A model generated the notes under the pieces. The model was given only the letters and a program-made list of their open reading frames with translations. It did not search any database and had not been told where the DNA came from. Below, in pieces: positions 47,329 through 54,148 of a DNA stretch of 64,000 nt. How positions within the stretch are numbered: position 1 is the stretch's first letter; each line of letters begins with the position of its first letter. This stretch comes from Lentibacillus sp. Marseille-P4043. GTDB taxonomy: Bacteria > Bacillota > Bacilli > Bacillales > Amphibacillaceae. The position numbers and the translations under genes were made by a program. The stretch lies in assembly GCF_900258515.1 (NCBI RefSeq), contig NZ_LT984884.1, positions 2,849,696-2,913,695 of the forward strand. Reading direction: 5' to 3'.

Positions 47329-47556
47329 CTAAACCCTATTACTTGTTCTACCTAAAAAATCGATGTGATCCCTGTCATCAATTACATTAAGCGAATTGGA
47401 AACATAATTACCAACCAATTTTGATGTTTGATAGACTACATTTCTGTTGCGTTTAGAGTGGGCTGTCCAATTAATAATGTTGTTTCTGCCATTGAAAACC
47501 CCAACACGATTAGACGAAGAATCAATTTGTGTGTGTTTAGCTGTTATTTCGATCAT
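47329..47556 (-). CDS. Core-motif spore protein paralogue 2
   Basis: A 75-residue protein: strand IEITAKHTQID, core VGVFNGRNNIINWTAHSKRN (about residues 18-37), then GNYVSNSLNVIDDRDHIDF, matching the common plan. Good site AAAGGAGCCGGATAA. CATACACTA at 47618-47626 (minus strand) fits the -10 of sigma-E or sigma-K promoters, although no AC lies 16-17 bp before it. Confidence 0.75.
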   Translation of the reverse strand: MIEITAKHTQIDSSSNRVGVFNGRNNIINWTAHSKRNRNVVYQTSKLVGNYVSNSLNVIDDRDHIDFLGRTSNRV

Positions 47557-47750
47557 TTATCCGGCTCCTTTCCTAAGCACTTGTCCATAATTTTAGAAAG
47601 GTAAATTGTTTTGCTATTAGTGTATGTTAGGAAAACATGAGCGAAATAGACCATCAACTATCAATTATTAAAATAGACAAACGTCATTTACCTCCACATT
47701 ATTCAATGAGGCCCTACATTTACCATACATTTTATGCACTAAAATAAAGC

Positions 47751-47780
47751 TTTAGGGATACTTTGTACATATCCCTAAAA
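47751..47780 (-). terminator. Terminator at the end of the coiled-coil gene
   Basis: Stem TTTAGGGATA / TATCCCTAAA with a 9-nt loop, overlapping the stop codon of the gene at 47775. It would separate that gene from paralogues 2 and 1. Confidence 0.6.
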
Positions 47781-48548
47781 AGTAGATACGAGAACCCAAT
47801 ATCCAGTTGATGATCTAGATAGTTGACGTTTTTTTGTATCGTTTTTTCCTTTTATCTTATGATTATCAAATACTGGGATTCTTTTAGGGATGGAGGGATT
47901 GTTATTCGATTGATTTGATACGTATGTAGGTATTGGGTACTTTGATTGGTAATTTTCTGCAGTAATCTCTGATTGCTGAAAATTAGGCTGTTCTTCTTTT
48001 GCTAACACATCATATACTGTTTCCCCTTTTTTCATTTGATCACTACTTTCGATATCATCTTTGTTCCTAGTCGGGCTCGTTAGTTCTGGGGCCCTATTAT
48101 CAACTGATTTTTTATCAGGTGGAGACTGCTGTTCATGTTGATTCGAATCTTTAGGGAATAATTCTTTCAATTTTTCTTCAATCTGCTTTTCAATCTTGGG
48201 GAATTTGGTTCTGTGTTCCTTTTCCAAATCTTTATGTGAAGAAGTAGAATCCTTGCTTTCTTCTATCGACGATGTTTTTGATTTCATTTTTGCTTCGACT
48301 GGTTGCTTACTTTTGGTTGCTTTTGTCCCATCGACAGGAACACCCAAGTTAACTCCTAAATTTAAAGCACCACTAACTTCATCAACATCGATATCACCGA
48401 CTTTGTATTCCATTAGTGGTCCTTTCAAATCAAGTTGTTCAATGTTTACAATAGAAGCCCCATTGTTAATTATGACTTTTTTAAGTAATGTCTCTATTTT
48501 TTCCATCTTGTCACAAAGTTTTTCTATTTTTTCATTGTAATCATCCAT
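47775..48548 (-). CDS. Coiled-coil protein of the spore cluster
   Basis: A 257-residue protein: an N-terminal heptad helix (EKIEKLCDKMEKIETLLKKV, residues 6-25), a beta-like segment (ASIVNIEQLDLKGPLMEYKV, then GDIDVDEVSGALNLGVNLG), a long charged, low-complexity middle rich in Lys, Ser and Glu (about 75-180) and a terminal SSTGYWVLVSTF. The coiled-coil plus beta plan recalls GerPC, but I do not claim homology. It lies 53 bp after paralogue 3 on the same strand. ATG after AAAGGGGATACCA. Confidence 0.72.
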   Translation of the reverse strand: MDDYNEKIEKLCDKMEKIETLLKKVIINNGASIVNIEQLDLKGPLMEYKVGDIDVDEVSGALNLGVNLGVPVDGTKATKSKQPVEAKMKSKTSSIEESKDSTSSHKDLEKEHRTKFPKIEKQIEEKLKELFPKDSNQHEQQSPPDKKSVDNRAPELTSPTRNKDDIESSDQMKKGETVYDVLAKEEQPNFQQSEITAENYQSKYPIPTYVSNQSNNNPSIPKRIPVFDNHKIKGKNDTKKRQLSRSSTGYWVLVSTF

Positions 48549-48601
48549 TGGTATCCCCTTTCTTGATCAAGGATATTTTCCGGACTGTCTCTATTTTTCC
48601 T

Positions 48602-49090
48602 TTACGTTGGTGGGATCGTACCCCACATGGTATCACGATCATCAATTGGGGTATCTACTTGATCATTATCAAATACTACATTTGTGTTCTTATTCGCTTT
48701 ATTATTGTGTCCACCGATCTTGCCAAAACCTGTATTTGACTTACTCTGGGAACTCCAGCCAAATTGTACATTTTTACCGTTAAATACCCCGGAAGAGCTT
48801 GAGACTGTACCAACACTTAACTTATTAAAGCTAATCATTGCGTTTTGTTTTTTTTGTGACTGTTTCTTTTTTTGCTGCTCACCTTGTTTGTTTTTGGCCT
48901 TTTGTGAACTTTGCTTCATTTGTTCCTCAGAGGATTTTTCTTTTTGTACTTTTTGTGGAGATGGGTTCTGTTGTCCGCTTTGCCCTAAATGCATAGGGTT
49001 AACAGTTTGGTAAGGTAAATGACTCATATTGGGTGGTAATGGGTTATATGGGAAATATGGATACTCATGATACGGGTTGTATGCATTCAT
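48602..49090 (-). CDS. Core-motif spore protein paralogue 3 (Pro/Tyr N-terminus)
   Basis: A 162-residue protein. Residues 1-40 are Pro/Tyr/His/Asn-rich (NPYHEYPYFPYNPLPPNM), 45-85 Lys/Gln/Ser-rich, then the core domain: ISFNKLSVGTVSS, SSGVFNGKNVQFGWSSQSKS, GFGKIGGHNN and DNDQVDTPIDDRD. The N-terminus resembles coat proteins that become cross-linked; that is inference. First gene of the minus-strand operon, behind a sigma-K-like promoter. ATG at 49090; a GTG at 49105 is inside the ribosome site. Confidence 0.78.
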   Translation of the reverse strand: MNAYNPYHEYPYFPYNPLPPNMSHLPYQTVNPMHLGQSGQQNPSPQKVQKEKSSEEQMKQSSQKAKNKQGEQQKKKQSQKKQNAMISFNKLSVGTVSSSSGVFNGKNVQFGWSSQSKSNTGFGKIGGHNNKANKNTNVVFDNDQVDTPIDDRDTMWGTIPPT

Positions 49091-49127
49091 AAATAAATCC
49101 AGCACCTTTCAGCCTGTTATTCAAAGA

Positions 49128-49154
49128 TAGCTTATGTTAAATAACATTTTATGT
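49128..49154 (-). promoter_or_regulatory. Sigma-K-like promoter, leftward
   Basis: Minus strand: AC (49154-49153), 16 bp, CATAAGCTA (49136-49128). It drives the gene starting at 49090. It is divergent from the similar promoter at 49178-49204. Confidence 0.6.
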
Positions 49155-49177
49155 ACGAAGTCTATTGTGTCCGAATC

Positions 49178-49204
49178 ACTTCGCCTATCTTCACGCATAA
49201 ACTA
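49178..49204 (+). promoter_or_regulatory. Sigma-K-like promoter, rightward
   Basis: AC (49178-49179), 16 bp, CATAAACTA (49196-49204) preceded by G, an excellent sigma-K match. It lies 31 bp before the ATG at 49235. Confidence 0.62.
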
Positions 49205-49234
49205 TCCTAATTTATGAAAAAGGAGTCCGATTCA

Positions 49235-49486
49235 ATGGAAAACCCTGCATTTTCTGATATTGAAATTCGTTATGATACCATTCACATCACTTCTGCAGCA
49301 AGTGGAGCAGGTGTCTTTAATGGAGTGAATACGCAATTTGGCTGGAGTTCTCATAGTAAAACAAATTCCGCATTAGGTACGATTGGTGGTCACCTTAACC
49401 ACACCCCAAACAATATAAATGTTCTCAATGATAACGATATGATTGATACCACCATTAACGATCAGGACGTCATGTGGGGTCTTTAA
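49235..49486 (+). CDS. Core-motif spore protein paralogue 4
   Basis: An 83-residue protein that is almost only the core domain: IEIRYDTIHITSAAS, AGVFNGVNTQFGWSSHSKTN, LGTIGGHLN, then NVLNDNDMIDTTINDQDVMW. It is close to paralogue 3 over this domain. AAAAAGGAG precedes the ATG at 49235; an ATG at 49214 overlaps that site. First gene of the plus-strand set. Confidence 0.8.
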   Translation: MENPAFSDIEIRYDTIHITSAASGAGVFNGVNTQFGWSSHSKTNSALGTIGGHLNHTPNNINVLNDNDMIDTTINDQDVMWGL

Positions 49487-49573
49487 AATCTTCTATTTAA
49501 CTCTTGTTCTGTTTCACAACATATTGCTGTTGGAATAAACTATCGTACTAAACGAGAAAGTGAGGATGAACAA

Positions 49574-49819
49574 ATGGCACTAAAAATAATTTATAATACG
49601 AATTTACTAAATACAGCCCTTGATAACGCGGGTGTATTTAATGGAGAGAACCAAGGTTTTGGTTGGAACTCCCATTTTAAACAAAACCAAAATGCTAACC
49701 TTACCGGATTTTTTAACCCATCAACAGGTAATGTAAATATTTTACGGGATAATGATGGTTTCGATGCGACCATTAATGACCAGGATGCAGCAGCAGGTGT
49801 CATTGGACAATCATTTTAA
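49574..49819 (+). CDS. Core-motif spore protein paralogue 5
   Basis: An 81-residue protein: LKIIYNTNLLNTALDN, AGVFNGENQGFGWNSHFKQN, NVNILRDNDGFDATINDQD. It pairs closely with paralogue 6 (FK replaces SK in the core). Site GTGAGGATG. Upstream, AC, 16 bp and AATAAACTA is one base off the sigma-K -10, so it may have its own promoter. The next gene begins 28 bp later. Confidence 0.8.
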   Translation: MALKIIYNTNLLNTALDNAGVFNGENQGFGWNSHFKQNQNANLTGFFNPSTGNVNILRDNDGFDATINDQDAAAGVIGQSF

Positions 49820-49847
49820 ACAAAAAATTGATTAATGGAGGGTCATC

Positions 49848-50093
49848 ATGGCGATTGTAATTGCTTATAATATGAATCACCTGCAATATGCTGCCGACAA
49901 TTCAGGTGTACTAAATGGACAAAATCAAATATTTGGCTGGAATTCTCATTTTAAAATGAACCAAAATTATTATGTTAAAGGAACGGGTATTCCAACTAGT
50001 GCTAATTTTAACTTTATAGAAGATATGGATGGAATTGATACTACTATCAATGACCAAGATACTGAATGGGGAGCAAGTTTCCAATCAGTTTAG
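49848..50093 (+). CDS. Core-motif spore protein paralogue 6
   Basis: An 81-residue protein, the same length as paralogue 5: IVIAYNMNHLQYAADN, SGVLNGQNQIFGWNSHFKMN, NFIEDMDGIDTTINDQDTEW. A tandem duplicate of the preceding gene. ATG after TGGAGGGTCATC; a terminator follows. Confidence 0.8.
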   Translation: MAIVIAYNMNHLQYAADNSGVLNGQNQIFGWNSHFKMNQNYYVKGTGIPTSANFNFIEDMDGIDTTINDQDTEWGASFQSV

Positions 50094-50098
50094 TACAA

Positions 50099-50138
50099 AC
50101 AATGCGATCCGGTATCAAAGCCGGATCGTATTTTATTC
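50099..50138 (+). terminator. Terminator after paralogue 6
   Basis: Stem ATGCGATCCGG / CCGGATCGTAT with an 8-nt loop, then TTTATT. Confidence 0.85.
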
Positions 50139-50170
50139 TAATCCACCCTACAATTGTTTTCGATAAAAAT

Positions 50171-50218
50171 AAAGAGTTGACCAATTATCACTCTAACGGG
50201 TTCTCTTTAGAGGTGCAA
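50171..50218 (+). repeat. Left 48-bp inverted repeat of the 0.93-kb segment
   Basis: Matches the reverse complement of 51054-51101: AAAGAGTTG (9/9), a diverged 15-bp centre, AACGGGTTCTCTTTA (15/15), then a partly conserved 9-bp end (GAGGTGCAA against AGGTTGCAA). Arms are equal in length. The interval has no convincing gene. Confidence 0.7.
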
Positions 50219-50351
50219 ACAAGAGAAAAACATCTCAAATCACAGAAAAATTTACAACAAAAACATCAGGGCAATTCACAGTAGTATTAACTTCTAATAT
50301 TTGTTGGTGATAGAAAATTTATTGGGAGATTTCTGGTTTTGCTACAAATGG

Positions 50352-50781
50352 CCGCTCCAGAAAAACACTGCGCTTTCCGTGGGCGGCTGATGAGCCTCCT
50401 CGTGCTGGGTGCTCGTCGCGTTGCAAGTAACTCGGTGAAGTATCGCTCCTTGCAACTCGAAGCTTATTCGTTGGGAGTAATGCTCGTCGCACTGCGGGGT
50501 CTCACCTAGGCCTCTTCTCCCACAGGAGTCTCCGTGTTTTTCTTCCGCTGGATAGCAATCAGGGACAACAATTTTAAGTTAGATAATCTTAACTAGCGTA
50601 GGCAGAATACGTAGACTCCTGCGGGAACAGCACGTGTCCGAAGACCCCGCAGAGTGATTTGAAAAGGAAGGTCGACTAAAACCGTCCTTTGCGGACAACG
50701 TCGACATACCCCTCGCCGGGGCAAGGAGGCTGAGGCCGTGCCCGCGGAAAGCGAAGTATTCTGCCGAAGCGGTTTTCCAGC
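50352..50781. repeat. GC-rich intergenic repeat element, two facing copies
   Basis: Two GC-rich blocks in opposite orientation: 50352-50556 (with CTTTCCGTGGGCGGCTGATG, GCGGGGTCTCAC and CACAGGAGTCTCCGTG) and 50597-50781 (with GTAGACTCCTGCGGGAACAG, AAGACCCCGCAG, GAGGCTGAGGCCGTGCCCGC and GGAAAGCG). The shared words are reverse complements, so the DNA can fold into a long hairpin. I recall similar intergenic repeats in Bacillaceae genomes. Base composition is clearly richer in G+C than the flanks. Confidence 0.65.
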
Positions 50782-50888
50782 ACTAAATTAAGCGAGGATG
50801 TGAGAGTCAATAATATAAAGTTTATGTCATCCACAATCGGAACCGAGCCTTTTTGATTTCCACTTGTAAAATAACTGGTAGTTTATCA

Positions 50889-50938
50889 AATAACTTTAGC
50901 AGAGTGAGAATATCTATTCCCACTCTGCTAAAGTTATT
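50889..50938. repeat. Long hairpin without a T run
   Basis: AATAACTTTAGCAGAGTG pairs with CACTCTGCTAAAGTTATT over 18 bp, extended by inner G-C pairs; the loop is about 8-12 nt. Neither strand carries the T run of a terminator. Confidence 0.7.
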
Positions 50939-51053
50939 GCTATTTATCATGCTATTTTAACCAACAAATAGCCAAATGCATTGATATAACTACAAAAATA
51001 AGGGTGCGATACTGTATGTGATTTTGCACCCCATTTATATTGTTATTTGTTGT

Positions 51054-51101
51054 TTTGCAACCTTAAAGAGAACCCGTTAATTATCACGCTAGCCAACTCT
51101 T
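51054..51101 (-). repeat. Right 48-bp inverted repeat of the 0.93-kb segment
   Basis: Partner of 50171-50218 (see there). It ends 23 bp before the stop of the GerT-like gene. Confidence 0.7.
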
Positions 51102-51124
51102 TACACTTTTCTTCATGGGTGATT

Positions 51125-51661
51125 TTACCATTCTTCGTCTTCCTCATTTAATTCAGTAATGTCAAATTCCGATAAAGGCTCAGGTGGTTGCTTCATCATT
51201 TGAATTTCAAGAATATCATTACGAGTCGTTATTTTTGTCTTTTTTGGGTCAACTGGTTTAGGCAAATGTATTCGTAGTGAAGGTCGCTGCCCCTTTTCTC
51301 TTAAAAAAAGCTCATGACTATTAAGTAAAACACTAAACCGTTGTTCTGGATTAGCATTTGTCATAGCTATTCTTGCAATGACAAAATCATGTGTCTCGAA
51401 TACATTATACTCATAATTTGATGCGTTACCATTTCCGGGTGATCCATTAGATTGACGGTTAGGTCTGTTTCTTCGTCGATGTTGGGAAGGATTGGGAACG
51501 TTTTGCAAATTATTGGGTTCAGAAACGTTAGCTTGATTCGGAACTGCATTCTTTATTTGATCAGAGATGAATTGAGCAAAAGCCTCTTTATCAAAGGGAT
51601 TGGGAACATTCTCTTGGGTATCGAAATGCTGATTGAAAAAATCTTCGAAAGCTTTTTCCAT
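51125..51661 (-). CDS. Alpha-crystallin-like spore protein (GerT/Hsp20-like)
   Basis: A 178-residue protein: helical N-terminus (MEKAFEDFFNQHFDTQ), an Asn/Pro/Arg-rich linker (about 45-85), then a beta-rich alpha-crystallin-type domain (NVFETHDFVIARIAM, RFSVLLNSHELFLR, LRIHLPKPV, LEIQMMK) and an acidic tail. The VFETHD opening matches the GerT/YocM-type small heat-shock relatives found in spores. ATG after AAGGAGTGTCCTTTC. Upstream on its strand AC, 16 bp, AATAGAATA is one base from a sigma-K match. Confidence 0.75.
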   Translation of the reverse strand: MEKAFEDFFNQHFDTQENVPNPFDKEAFAQFISDQIKNAVPNQANVSEPNNLQNVPNPSQHRRRNRPNRQSNGSPGNGNASNYEYNVFETHDFVIARIAMTNANPEQRFSVLLNSHELFLREKGQRPSLRIHLPKPVDPKKTKITTRNDILEIQMMKQPPEPLSEFDITELNEEDEEW

Positions 51662-51774
51662 GAAAGGACACTCCTTTAGAAATGAATCGACGTTCTTGCA
51701 AACTTTAAAATTATTCTATTCTTTGCAGTAGAAAAAGTACCTAGGAAACAAAGGACCAGTATTTTAGAACTTTC

Positions 51775-51801
51775 ACACTCCGCGAATGCCTACATAAAAT
51801 A
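51775..51801 (+). promoter_or_regulatory. Sigma-K-like promoter of paralogue 7
   Basis: AC (51775-51776), 16 bp, CATAAAATA (51793-51801), about 52 bp before the TTG start at 51853. Confidence 0.58.
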
Positions 51802-51852
51802 TCGAAGGCTAGATGGTTAAAAGTTATTTTACCCTACTGGAGGTTTCTTAAA

Positions 51853-52062
51853 TTGAAGGTAAATTTTGAGGATTTAAAGATTGATCATGTGTCACTTTCA
51901 TCAGGTATATTTTCAGGTGAGAACCAACAAGTTGATTGGAACTTTGTAAGCAAGGTGAATGAGGGTTTTGGTACGATAAGTGGGAGCAATAATGATTCTT
52001 TCAATAATCATCATGTGGTTCGAAAACGTGTTGACAAAAATGATTGTGGAAAGGAAGCATAA
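51853..52062 (+). CDS. Core-motif spore protein paralogue 7
   Basis: A 69-residue protein: FEDLKIDHVSLS, core SGIFSGENQQVDWNFVSKVN, GFGTISGSNND, and a basic end. It lacks the late DxDxID part kept in paralogues 3-6. Starts with TTG after ACTGGAGGTTTCTTAAA. The next gene starts 3 bp after its stop, so the two form an operon. Confidence 0.75.
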   Translation: MKVNFEDLKIDHVSLSSGIFSGENQQVDWNFVSKVNEGFGTISGSNNDSFNNHHVVRKRVDKNDCGKEA

Positions 52063-52065
52063 AAT

Positions 52066-52428
52066 ATGAGATCCGATTTAACTCCAAATTTTTTTATAAA
52101 AAATATTAACATTCATACCGTTGAAGGAGCATCTTGTGTTAACTTCGGAATAAATGAACCAACAGGGTTTACAAATCATAAAAAGCATAACCAGGGATTT
52201 GGATCGGTTAGTGGGGATTCAAATACAATTGATGGAATAAAAACGCTCATGAATGACAAATCGCTAATTGATATGTTATCTGACACTGGCACAGATGATC
52301 TATCTGAAATCCGAGAGCTCATTACCTCTAAAGTCATTGCATATTTAGAAGAAGAGAAATTTGACGAAATGAATGAAGAAATTGATGAAATGGAGACAGG
52401 AGAAATGAACGAAAACACAAGCGTTTAA
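52066..52428 (+). CDS. Core-motif spore protein paralogue 8 (acidic tail)
   Basis: A 120-residue protein: FFIKNINIHTVEGA, diverged core SCVNFGINEPTGFTNHKKHN (Phe in place of Trp), GFGSVSGDSNT, then a helical Glu-rich tail (DLSEIRELITSKVIAYLEEE, about 85-104). The VNFG wording is the one nearest to GerPA/GerPF proteins. ATG after GGAAAGGAAGC. Confidence 0.75.
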   Translation: MRSDLTPNFFIKNINIHTVEGASCVNFGINEPTGFTNHKKHNQGFGSVSGDSNTIDGIKTLMNDKSLIDMLSDTGTDDLSEIRELITSKVIAYLEEEKFDEMNEEIDEMETGEMNENTSV

Positions 52429-52431
52429 AAT

Positions 52432-52581
52432 CTAATGAATCAAATAACAGGATCTAAGCTCCGGATGGTTTTTGATGTCGAAAGTGGCGGCCGCATCCAT
52501 TTTCCCGAACTCTTTTTCATCTGTTTGCAAACCTAAACCACCTCTGGGGCCACAAAAGAGTTTATCTCTCTTCCTATCTTT
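52432..52581 (-). other. Open frame without start (possible gene remnant)
   Basis: A 49-codon minus-strand frame reading KLFCGPRGGLGLQTDEKEFG then KMDAAATFDIKNHPELRSC before a stop. It looks protein-like and contains a NotI site, but has neither start codon nor ribosome site. It overlaps the end of the ATPase gene. It may be the C-terminal stump of a lost gene; I cannot name it. Confidence 0.25.
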
Positions 52582-53185
52582 CTATTAAGGTATTGAAATT
52601 TATGATGCGATCACTTATCCTGTGTAACAAATGCTGATCATGACTAATTGCGAGTACACCAATATTACGCTGTTTTACAAGTTGCAGGACAGCTTGCCAT
52701 ATTTGCGCCTGGGTAATCGCATCAAGCATCGTCGTCATTTCGTCCGCAATGAGATAGTTTGTATTAAAACCAAGTGCACGAACAAGACTGAATCGTTGTA
52801 ACTCACCACCAGAGAGTTCACTAGGCCAGCGATTTAACCACTCTTTCTGAATGCCTAATGTACCTAGTAAGTCACTATCAGAAGTACCACCAACTTCAGC
52901 AAGCACCTTTCTCATTTTCCACCTTGGATTAATAACCTTTTCTGGATGCTGCCAAACCAATTGAACAGGATGTACCCCCTTTATAGGATAAGGACGTCCG
53001 TCTGCTGTTACGTGTCCTTCCAATGGATTGAGATAGCCAGCAATAATCCTTGCCATCGTGGTTTTTCCGGAGCCGCTCATACCATACAACCCAACCACTT
53101 CACCCGGTTTCATTTTCATGCGTAGATTTCGAAACAGCCATTGACGACCTTTGTAACGATAACTAATCCCATTTATTTCAAGCAT
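52574..53185 (-). CDS. Nickel/peptide-type ABC ATPase (second, NikE/OppF-like)
   Basis: A 203-residue ATPase: Walker A GMSGSGKTTMARI, signature ELSGGELQRFSLVRAL, Walker B YLIADEMTTMLDAI. It lacks the C-terminal oligo-HPY region, so it is shorter than OppF. I chose the ATG at 53185 (MLEINGISYRY), which overlaps the preceding gene by 8 bp; the open frame runs further upstream through that gene. Last gene of the importer operon. Confidence 0.87.
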   Translation of the reverse strand: MLEINGISYRYKGRQWLFRNLRMKMKPGEVVGLYGMSGSGKTTMARIIAGYLNPLEGHVTADGRPYPIKGVHPVQLVWQHPEKVINPRWKMRKVLAEVGGTSDSDLLGTLGIQKEWLNRWPSELSGGELQRFSLVRALGFNTNYLIADEMTTMLDAITQAQIWQAVLQLVKQRNIGVLAISHDQHLLHRISDRIINFNTLIER

Positions 53186-54140
53186 GAAAACACTTAACCA
53201 TTCCACCGGCAACGTTTGTATCTTTCGGCTGTTCATTCGCACACTTTTCCATGGCAATTGGGCACCTCGATGCAAAAGTACATCCGGAAAAGCTCTCTCC
53301 CACAGACGGTTGAGATCCTACTAATGGAAAAAAGTCATTTTGAGGCAATGCGTTCCATAAAGCCTTTGTATATGGGTGTCGCAACTTCTCACCTTTACCA
53401 GAAAAATCTCCTGCATTTGCAATTTCAACCGTTTGACCCGCATAAAACACCGCAATTTTATCTGCTATTTTTAGTGCTGTATGTATATCATGGGTAATCA
53501 ACAAAATCCCTTTTCCATCTTTAGCAAGCTGCTTCAGGGAATTTATTGTTTCCTGAAGTGTGAGTTCATCTAATCCAGGTGTTGGTTCATCAGCAATTAT
53601 GAAGTTTGCTTCACTTATTATAGCCGTTGAGACTAAAACCCTTCGTGCCATTCCCCCCGACAGTTCAAATGGATATCGATTCCCCGTTTTAAGAGGAAGG
53701 CCCACCTTATCAAAAGCGTCTTGTTGGATTGCTTTTCTGTCTTTTCCCCTTACGACTGTTTGTACCTGTTTACCAGCTTTTATTAATGGATCGAGTGCAT
53801 TAACGGACTGTGGAACGAGTGATATTTCTTTTCCGCGTAAGGTGATTAGTTTTTTTTGATTCAATGGTTCACCCTTATAAATTAGTGTTCCATTTAAAGT
53901 AGCGTTTTCTGGTAAAATACCTAAAATCGCATTAGCCAACAAACTCTTACCAGAACCACTAGCCCCAACAACTGCAAGAATCTTACCAGCGTTTATCGTT
54001 AAATTTAGATTGTTAACAACCTGCACGATCGATTCACGTAACCAATTCCGATAGGTACGGAAGGAAATAGATAGGTCTTTCACTTCAAATAATGGAGTAT
54101 TATCATTTTTTAGTTTGTGATGTTTCAAAGTCATCATCAT
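53178..54140 (-). CDS. Nickel/peptide-type ABC ATPase (first, NikD/OppD-like)
   Basis: A 320-residue ATPase: Walker A GASGSGKSLLANAI, signature ELSGGMARRVLVSTAI, Walker B FIIADEPTPGLDEL. A C-terminal oligo-HPY domain with CTFASRCPIAMEKC follows. It pairs with the shorter ATPase to drive the two permeases. Three successive ATGs exist; the first is given, the second or third has better spacing to GGGAG. Confidence 0.88.
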   Translation of the reverse strand: MMMTLKHHKLKNDNTPLFEVKDLSISFRTYRNWLRESIVQVVNNLNLTINAGKILAVVGASGSGKSLLANAILGILPENATLNGTLIYKGEPLNQKKLITLRGKEISLVPQSVNALDPLIKAGKQVQTVVRGKDRKAIQQDAFDKVGLPLKTGNRYPFELSGGMARRVLVSTAIISEANFIIADEPTPGLDELTLQETINSLKQLAKDGKGILLITHDIHTALKIADKIAVFYAGQTVEIANAGDFSGKGEKLRHPYTKALWNALPQNDFFPLVGSQPSVGESFSGCTFASRCPIAMEKCANEQPKDTNVAGGMVKCFHA

Positions 54141-54148
54141 TACTCCCT

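Noticed and set aside
49591..49803. Minus-strand frame opposite paralogue 5
   Set aside because: It is an exact antisense shadow without a ribosome site.
49235..50093. CRISPR-like or tandem DNA repeat
   Set aside because: The similarity of the three adjacent segments is at protein level and they are three genes with their own ribosome sites.
50066..50284. 72-codon plus-strand frame after paralogue 6
   Set aside because: It overlaps the end of paralogue 6, its terminator and the left inverted repeat, with no ribosome site; treated as chance.
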